Assembly (NCBI GenBank): GCA_001643475.1
Contig: LXTK01000250.1
Location: forward strand, 3,915 to 13,099
Origin: Proteobacteria bacterium SPGG2
Lineage (GTDB): Bacteria > Pseudomonadota > Gammaproteobacteria > Acidiferrobacterales > SPGG2
Length of the DNA stretch: 9,185 bases
Reading direction: 5' to 3'
Of this stretch, positions 5,801-9,185 are shown piece by piece. Within the stretch, counting starts at the first letter, position 1. Each line of letters begins with the position of its first letter. A model generated the notes under the pieces. It worked only from the letters and a program-made list of their open reading frames with translations. It was not told where the DNA came from and searched no databases. The translations under genes were made by a program, and so were the position numbers.

Positions 5801-7395
5801 TACATTTGAAAATGCAAGTGCGGGGGCCAACCGCCGTTCTTGGGATAGTTTCCAACCCAACCTACGAGGTCACCTTGCTCTATTGCTTGACCGACCCGAA
5901 GCCGGTCGAGAGACTGTTCGCTCAAATGACCGTAGAGCGTCCAGAAGGGTATGCCGTCATCGGTGTCATGGCGCAGGATGACGACTGGGCCGAAGTCGTA
6001 ACGATTACTATTATTGGCGAACGCCTCTACCTTGCCGTTTAGCGGCGCATAGATAGATTCGCCAGCTGGCATGAATAGGTCGATTCCGAGGTGGATGTCC
6101 CGCTGCTCTGGCGAATCGGCGATGAGGAAGTGGTCAGATTTATATAGATTGCGCCGTTCCAGGTAGCGCCCGATGCCGATATCGGCACCCGTATCCTTTA
6201 TCTTCTTGAACAGGTGTTCGCTGAGCTCAGCCGTGCTTGGTGATGCATCAGCATCTTGCATATCCGAGCCGTCGACACTGAGGTCAATAGTTAACAGCCT
6301 GGTCGGGTCTGATAGGTCAAAGTCACATACCCTGGCAAACTGATGTCGGTTCTGCTCTAACCAACGGATAATCTTCGGCGCCTTGGAATTTGCGGGCAGT
6401 CCACAGGCATCGCGAAGACGGTATATGGCCAGCTCACGATTTTCCGTGGCTAGATATTTGAGTAGTGCTCGAAACGGTTTCTGGCTAACGAGTAGGTATT
6501 CGTTTTCCGGATCATCCACGATTTGGCGGGCCGCCATGCAAATACTTGTCGCGATGCGGGCTTCGATTAAATCCAATAGCAACTCGATCTCATCTTCGCA
6601 CAGTGGATTTTCTGAGTGGTAGGCGGCCAACATAGGTAGCACCGTGCCAACCGGATCCGGATGGCTTGGCATGACGTAGGCGCAGGCAACCGCTATTTCA
6701 CCGGCTCGATAGCTGTAAAGCATGTCGTTGAAATCAATCAGCCCGACCAGACTACCGTTAGCGTTGAGCACGATATTGTGATCGTTGGCGTCATTGTGGA
6801 TAATTTGCTTGGGTAGGTCGGCAAGTTGCGGCGACAGATCGTTAGTCAGGCGCGAAATCACGTTGGCAACCGTCTCGCGCATCACAATGGGCTCGATTTG
6901 CTCGATTACTTCGAGCTGGCGGTCGATGTGTTGTAGGTCCCAAAGATAGTCGCGGACCATGGTTGGGTGCGAGAAGTTCACGAGTGCCTTATCGAGTTTG
7001 GCGAGAAACGCGCCAAGCTCTGGACCACTCTTCGCGACATCTGGTTTTGCTTCGGCCCAGAGCTTGCCGCTCAGCCAAGTGAGTAGACGCGTTGAGCGCG
7101 TAGCACCAGCAGCGTCTACCCATACACCGGTTTCATCACCGCTTTGGGTCGTTACGACGCGGGGAATACAGAGATCAGGCGCTGTGCTTTCCAGATAGGC
7201 GAGGGCCTTGTTCTGAAGATCCAGAACCGACCCAGCACGACCGGGCAGGTAGATCTTTAATAAATACTGATCGCCCGAACCGGTACGGATGTGAAAATTA
7301 AGGTCAAGCTCACCCGGCAACCGGTTCGCGGAGGCACTGATACCATAAAGCTGGCGCAGGATGTTTTCCGCGTCTGTCGTGGAGAGTGCTCTCAT
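5800..7395 (-). CDS. APH-family kinase (hydroxylysine-kinase-like) fused to a truncated LytM/M23 peptidase domain
   Basis: The product is 531 residues. Residues about 1-330 are an aminoglycoside-phosphotransferase/choline-kinase fold. It has a probable nucleotide lysine in YLLKIYLPG (Lys47), the catalytic HNDANDHN loop (His200, Asp202, Asn207) and LIDFND (metal-binding Asp221). Kinases of this branch phosphorylate small hydroxylated amino compounds such as hydroxylysine. A linker leads to an M23 domain from about 425, with HLGID (His435, Asp439), YGH (His490) and PPHLH (His526, His528), so the zinc and catalytic residues look complete. The frame stops two codons after HLH, cutting off the last strands of the M23 fold. 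In related bacterial proteins I recall, the chain continues into the PLP phospho-lyase encoded next at 5800-4691. The start is ATG 7395, with a weak AGTAGG upstream. No signal peptide is visible, so an M23 domain in what seems a cytosolic enzyme is odd. The true substrate is unknown. Confidence 0.85.
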   Translation of the reverse strand: MRALSTTDAENILRQLYGISASANRLPGELDLNFHIRTGSGDQYLLKIYLPGRAGSVLDLQNKALAYLESTAPDLCIPRVVTTQSGDETGVWVDAAGATRSTRLLTWLSGKLWAEAKPDVAKSGPELGAFLAKLDKALVNFSHPTMVRDYLWDLQHIDRQLEVIEQIEPIVMRETVANVISRLTNDLSPQLADLPKQIIHNDANDHNIVLNANGSLVGLIDFNDMLYSYRAGEIAVACAYVMPSHPDPVGTVLPMLAAYHSENPLCEDEIELLLDLIEARIATSICMAARQIVDDPENEYLLVSQKPFRALLKYLATENRELAIYRLRDACGLPANSKAPKIIRWLEQNRHQFARVCDFDLSDPTRLLTIDLSVDGSDMQDADASPSTAELSEHLFKKIKDTGADIGIGRYLERRNLYKSDHFLIADSPEQRDIHLGIDLFMPAGESIYAPLNGKVEAFANNSNRYDFGPVVILRHDTDDGIPFWTLYGHLSEQSLDRLRVGQAIEQGDLVGWVGNYPKNGGWPPHLHFQM

Positions 7396-7417
7396 AACCT
7401 ACTGAGTGGCTTCCTGG

Positions 7418-7529
7418 TCACGAAGGAAAGTCCAACCCATGGAAGCCAAGCGTAACAACGACAATCGCCGGTAGAAACATATTAACAAGCATCACGAAAC
7501 CACTGACTTGCCGTAAAGTTGGTCCTCAT
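7418..7529 (-). CDS. Possible small single-pass membrane protein, frame-disrupted
   Basis: A strong Shine-Dalgarno AAGGAG (7541-7536) lies six bases before an ATG at 7529, which opens a 15-codon frame (MRTNFTASQWFRDAC, stop 7484-7482). A second frame, starting at ATG 7492 (or GTG 7495) and ending at 7418, overlaps it and encodes 24 residues with a hydrophobic core, FLPAIVVVTLGF, long enough for a membrane helix. Skipping one base at 7493 would join them into one 36-residue protein with a polar N-terminus and one helix. This resembles the one-base insertion in pdxJ. Otherwise the pair could be a leader peptide translationally coupled to a tiny hydrophobic peptide. It lies 22 bases upstream of the kinase-M23 gene, in the same direction. 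I do not recognise a family; the call rests on the Shine-Dalgarno sequence and hydrophobicity alone. Confidence 0.35.
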
Positions 7530-7535
7530 CCCTGT

Positions 7536-7541
7536 CTCCTT
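7536..7541 (-). promoter_or_regulatory. Strong ribosome binding site AAGGAG before the small ORF
   Basis: On the minus strand this reads AAGGAG-ACAGGG-ATG, a six-base spacing to the ATG at 7529. It is the best Shine-Dalgarno sequence I see in the window, stronger than those of the large minus-strand genes, yet it serves no large open frame. It is the main reason to take the small ORF seriously. Confidence 0.45.
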
Positions 7542-7567
7542 GGTAGCGGTTAACCCTAAGGCTTACC

Positions 7568-7585
7568 TTACCAAGCTCATGGTAA
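7568..7585. repeat. Hairpin TTACCA-AGCTCA-TGGTAA
   Basis: A six-base perfect stem with a six-base loop lies between the outer-membrane protein gene and the small ORF. The stem is AT-rich and no T-run follows on the minus strand, so it is a poor terminator. It may be an operator-like site for the downstream minus-strand genes, or chance. Confidence 0.2.
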
Positions 7586-7663
7586 ACGTGACAGGGCGAA
7601 AGCGTTGATGTGGTACGGGCATGTAGCGGGTGATGGTGTCCTAATTAGCCTGGGCGCGTAGGT

Positions 7664-9100
7664 TCAAAACTCATATGCGAGTTTAACAAATACACTTTTG
7701 ACGTGTTTGCTAGCACTTATCCCGAAAGCATCCCCCGATTCGAAAATGGCGGCGGCTAGATCAATCTCGAGATTCTCCCACTTGCGTAATTCGACCAGCA
7801 AACTGAGTTCCTTACCAATGTCCTTGCTATCGCCGGTGGGGTCGGCTTCGATGCGTGTCTCGCGTAAGAAGGGAGCAGGGTACACCTGCCGAAAGCGATG
7901 ATAGCCAAGCGTCAGGTAAATTTTTGCATGAACGGGGAAGGTCAGCGCAACCGTGCTGACGCGTAGGTTTGATAGCTCGGGTCTAAGTAGTTCTCCGTAG
8001 GTGCGGAATTCTTCGTCACTATCTTGAAGACCCGTTTGGCGGAAGCTGCGGTCCGTATCGTCGGCGAGATCTTTGTCGCCCGACCCATGGGCGTGACTAA
8101 TGGTTACGGTAGGCGCGCCCCGCCATGGTAGCGTCCATATAAGGCCCAGGTCTATCGCCCAACCCCGAATGTCACGTCGCGTGAGGGAGCCCACCCGACT
8201 CAGGCCGAGTCCGGCGTCGTTGAAGTCGAGCAAGGCTTCATCTCCATCTACCATGGCAGCGTCTACCCAATAGCTGAGCCCACGATCTCGGGATAGAGGT
8301 ATTTCACCACTGGCTCGAAGCCCAAACCAGTTTAGATCAGCATCACTTTCATCCTCGCGGGCAGTCTCGATAATACTGCCTACGGGCAAGATTCCTGAAT
8401 TATCACGTTGACGTAGATAGAATGCGGCAAGATCGAGGGTTTGGGAGACGTGCCAGTTCGCATGTCCCAACAAACGCTCTACGTCCTCTTTCTCCGGGTC
8501 AATGAAGTCCTCGATCGACGAGGTGCGGCCCAACTCCTCGCCGTAGCCAACGTAGACTTGCCACCGATCATCCAGATAGTTAAGGCTGATGGCGTCGAGA
8601 TCATCGTCCCACCACCATCGCCGTGGCTCGAAGAAGTTTTGGTGTCCGATCTTTATCGAATACGGGCTGTCGAAGAGGTTTTCGAGGCGCAGCCAAGTTT
8701 CGCCGCGCTCTACGCCTTCTTCGGAAACTCTTGGTGTAGCGTCGTCACGATCTTCTTGTTCGGCTATCAGCTTGAGTTCACCGAATATCGACATTCGTGT
8801 ACTTGGCCTGTATGACAACTGCGCCTGGATTTCCTGGTCCGACGTTCGAACATTGTCACCCGACTGTTGCCCGAGGGTGACGTTGTTCAATGTAGTGCTG
8901 TTGAGTTCGAACCCCCTGGCGATCTCGAAGACTTTCTTCAACCCTTCTTGATCTGGATAGACCCGTCGTTCGATCGCGCGGTCCCCGGTTGTCGCCTGTG
9001 ACAAGTAGACATGCGATCTTGGGGTCAGGGGTTGAGTGTTTTCGCTGACCGCAACCGGGGCGGCGAGTAACAGCGTTAGGCTAATGACTATCCATGCCAC
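7664..9100 (-). CDS. Alginate-export (AlgE-like) outer-membrane beta-barrel
   Basis: The product is 478 residues, close to the roughly 490 of Pseudomonas AlgE, an 18-strand barrel that lets the polysaccharide alginate out across the outer membrane. A hydrophobic signal sequence (about 1-19, ending A-V-S) precedes an acidic, aromatic-rich body of alternating strands. Family-like stretches include LRLENLFDSPYSIKIGHQNF, DDRWQVYVGYG, and near the C-terminus YGELLRPELSNL followed by a strand ending YHRFRQ. The last residues, FVKLAYEF, end in the terminal aromatic expected of a barrel-assembly signal. Only GTG 9100 fits as a start; it lacks a clear Shine-Dalgarno sequence, and the signal has no lysine or arginine at its front end. 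ATGs at 9107 and 9113 are in another frame and reach a stop after a few codons, so a one-base error at the 5' end is possible. No alginate biosynthesis genes are in the window, so the substrate is unproven. Related barrels also serve other polysaccharides or uptake. Confidence 0.72.
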   Translation of the reverse strand: MAWIVISLTLLLAAPVAVSENTQPLTPRSHVYLSQATTGDRAIERRVYPDQEGLKKVFEIARGFELNSTTLNNVTLGQQSGDNVRTSDQEIQAQLSYRPSTRMSIFGELKLIAEQEDRDDATPRVSEEGVERGETWLRLENLFDSPYSIKIGHQNFFEPRRWWWDDDLDAISLNYLDDRWQVYVGYGEELGRTSSIEDFIDPEKEDVERLLGHANWHVSQTLDLAAFYLRQRDNSGILPVGSIIETAREDESDADLNWFGLRASGEIPLSRDRGLSYWVDAAMVDGDEALLDFNDAGLGLSRVGSLTRRDIRGWAIDLGLIWTLPWRGAPTVTISHAHGSGDKDLADDTDRSFRQTGLQDSDEEFRTYGELLRPELSNLRVSTVALTFPVHAKIYLTLGYHRFRQVYPAPFLRETRIEADPTGDSKDIGKELSLLVELRKWENLEIDLAAAIFESGDAFGISASKHVKSVFVKLAYEF

Positions 9101-9185
9101 CGCCCATGAGCATAGTTATTCACGTACGAAGGCCCTGATCGGTATGCAAAACCAGAGGGTTGATCCTGACTGGCCTCACCCTCAA
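9101..9185. other. Upstream region of the outer-membrane protein gene
   Basis: These last 85 bases hold no supported gene. The only structure noticed is GAGGGT (9155-9160) facing ACCCTC (9178-9183), a six-base inverted repeat with a 17-base spacer that could be an operator half-site pair. I see no convincing -35/-10 promoter on the minus strand. Confidence 0.3.

Noticed and set aside
5801..5860. Lyase start at TTG 5860
   Set aside because: Those codons are the PPHLHFQ end of the M23 domain read in another frame and have no similarity to the lyase family.

Overview
This window looks like chromosomal DNA from a proteobacterium, most likely a gammaproteobacterium. The evidence is the pdxJ-acpS pair joined by an ATGA stop/start overlap, which is the tail of the common recO-pdxJ-acpS arrangement. 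Further support comes from a pseudopilin with a G|FTLIE prepilin site, a HAMP-GAF-GGDEF-EAL cyclic-di-GMP protein, and an AlgE-like outer-membrane barrel. I see no tRNA, rRNA, CRISPR array, transposase or phage gene.

Layout: (1) 1-837, plus strand: the 3' part of pdxJ (vitamin B6 synthesis), which is split by an apparent one-base insertion near 109, followed by acpS (holo-ACP synthase). (2) 3724-863, minus strand: a 953-residue membrane sensor with intact GGDEF and EAL domains. Just upstream, in the same transcription direction, lies a GspG-like pseudopilin (4264-3734); the two genes are only 9 bases apart and probably form an operon. (3) 4265-4690: non-coding DNA upstream of the pilin gene, rich in small inverted repeats. 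(4) 7395-4691, minus strand: two adjacent reading frames that together look like one ancestral fusion protein, with an APH-fold kinase (hydroxylysine-kinase-like), a LytM/M23 metallopeptidase-like domain and a class-III PLP enzyme of the phospho-lyase type (AGXT2L/ETNPPL/PHYKPL-like). The join is damaged. The end of the M23 domain and roughly the first 65 residues of the PLP enzyme are missing, and the reading frame changes. (5) 7396-7663: a spacer holding a strong Shine-Dalgarno sequence and a tiny hydrophobic reading frame that may be an overlooked, frameshifted small membrane protein. (6) 9100-7664, minus strand: an outer-membrane beta-barrel of the alginate-export type. (7) 9101-9185: its upstream region, with no gene seen.

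How the genes might work together: the kinase and PLP domains suggest a two-step pathway in which an amino-alcohol or hydroxy-amino acid is phosphorylated and then loses phosphate and ammonia. The pilin and the GGDEF/EAL protein suggest surface-attachment signalling. The AlgE-like porin suggests polysaccharide export or uptake, but no polymer-synthesis genes are visible. The most striking feature is the kinase-M23-lyase fusion and its broken join. Several frame problems in about 9 kb (pdxJ, the fusion, the small ORF and perhaps the barrel's start) mean that sequencing or assembly error competes with genuine gene decay as the explanation.
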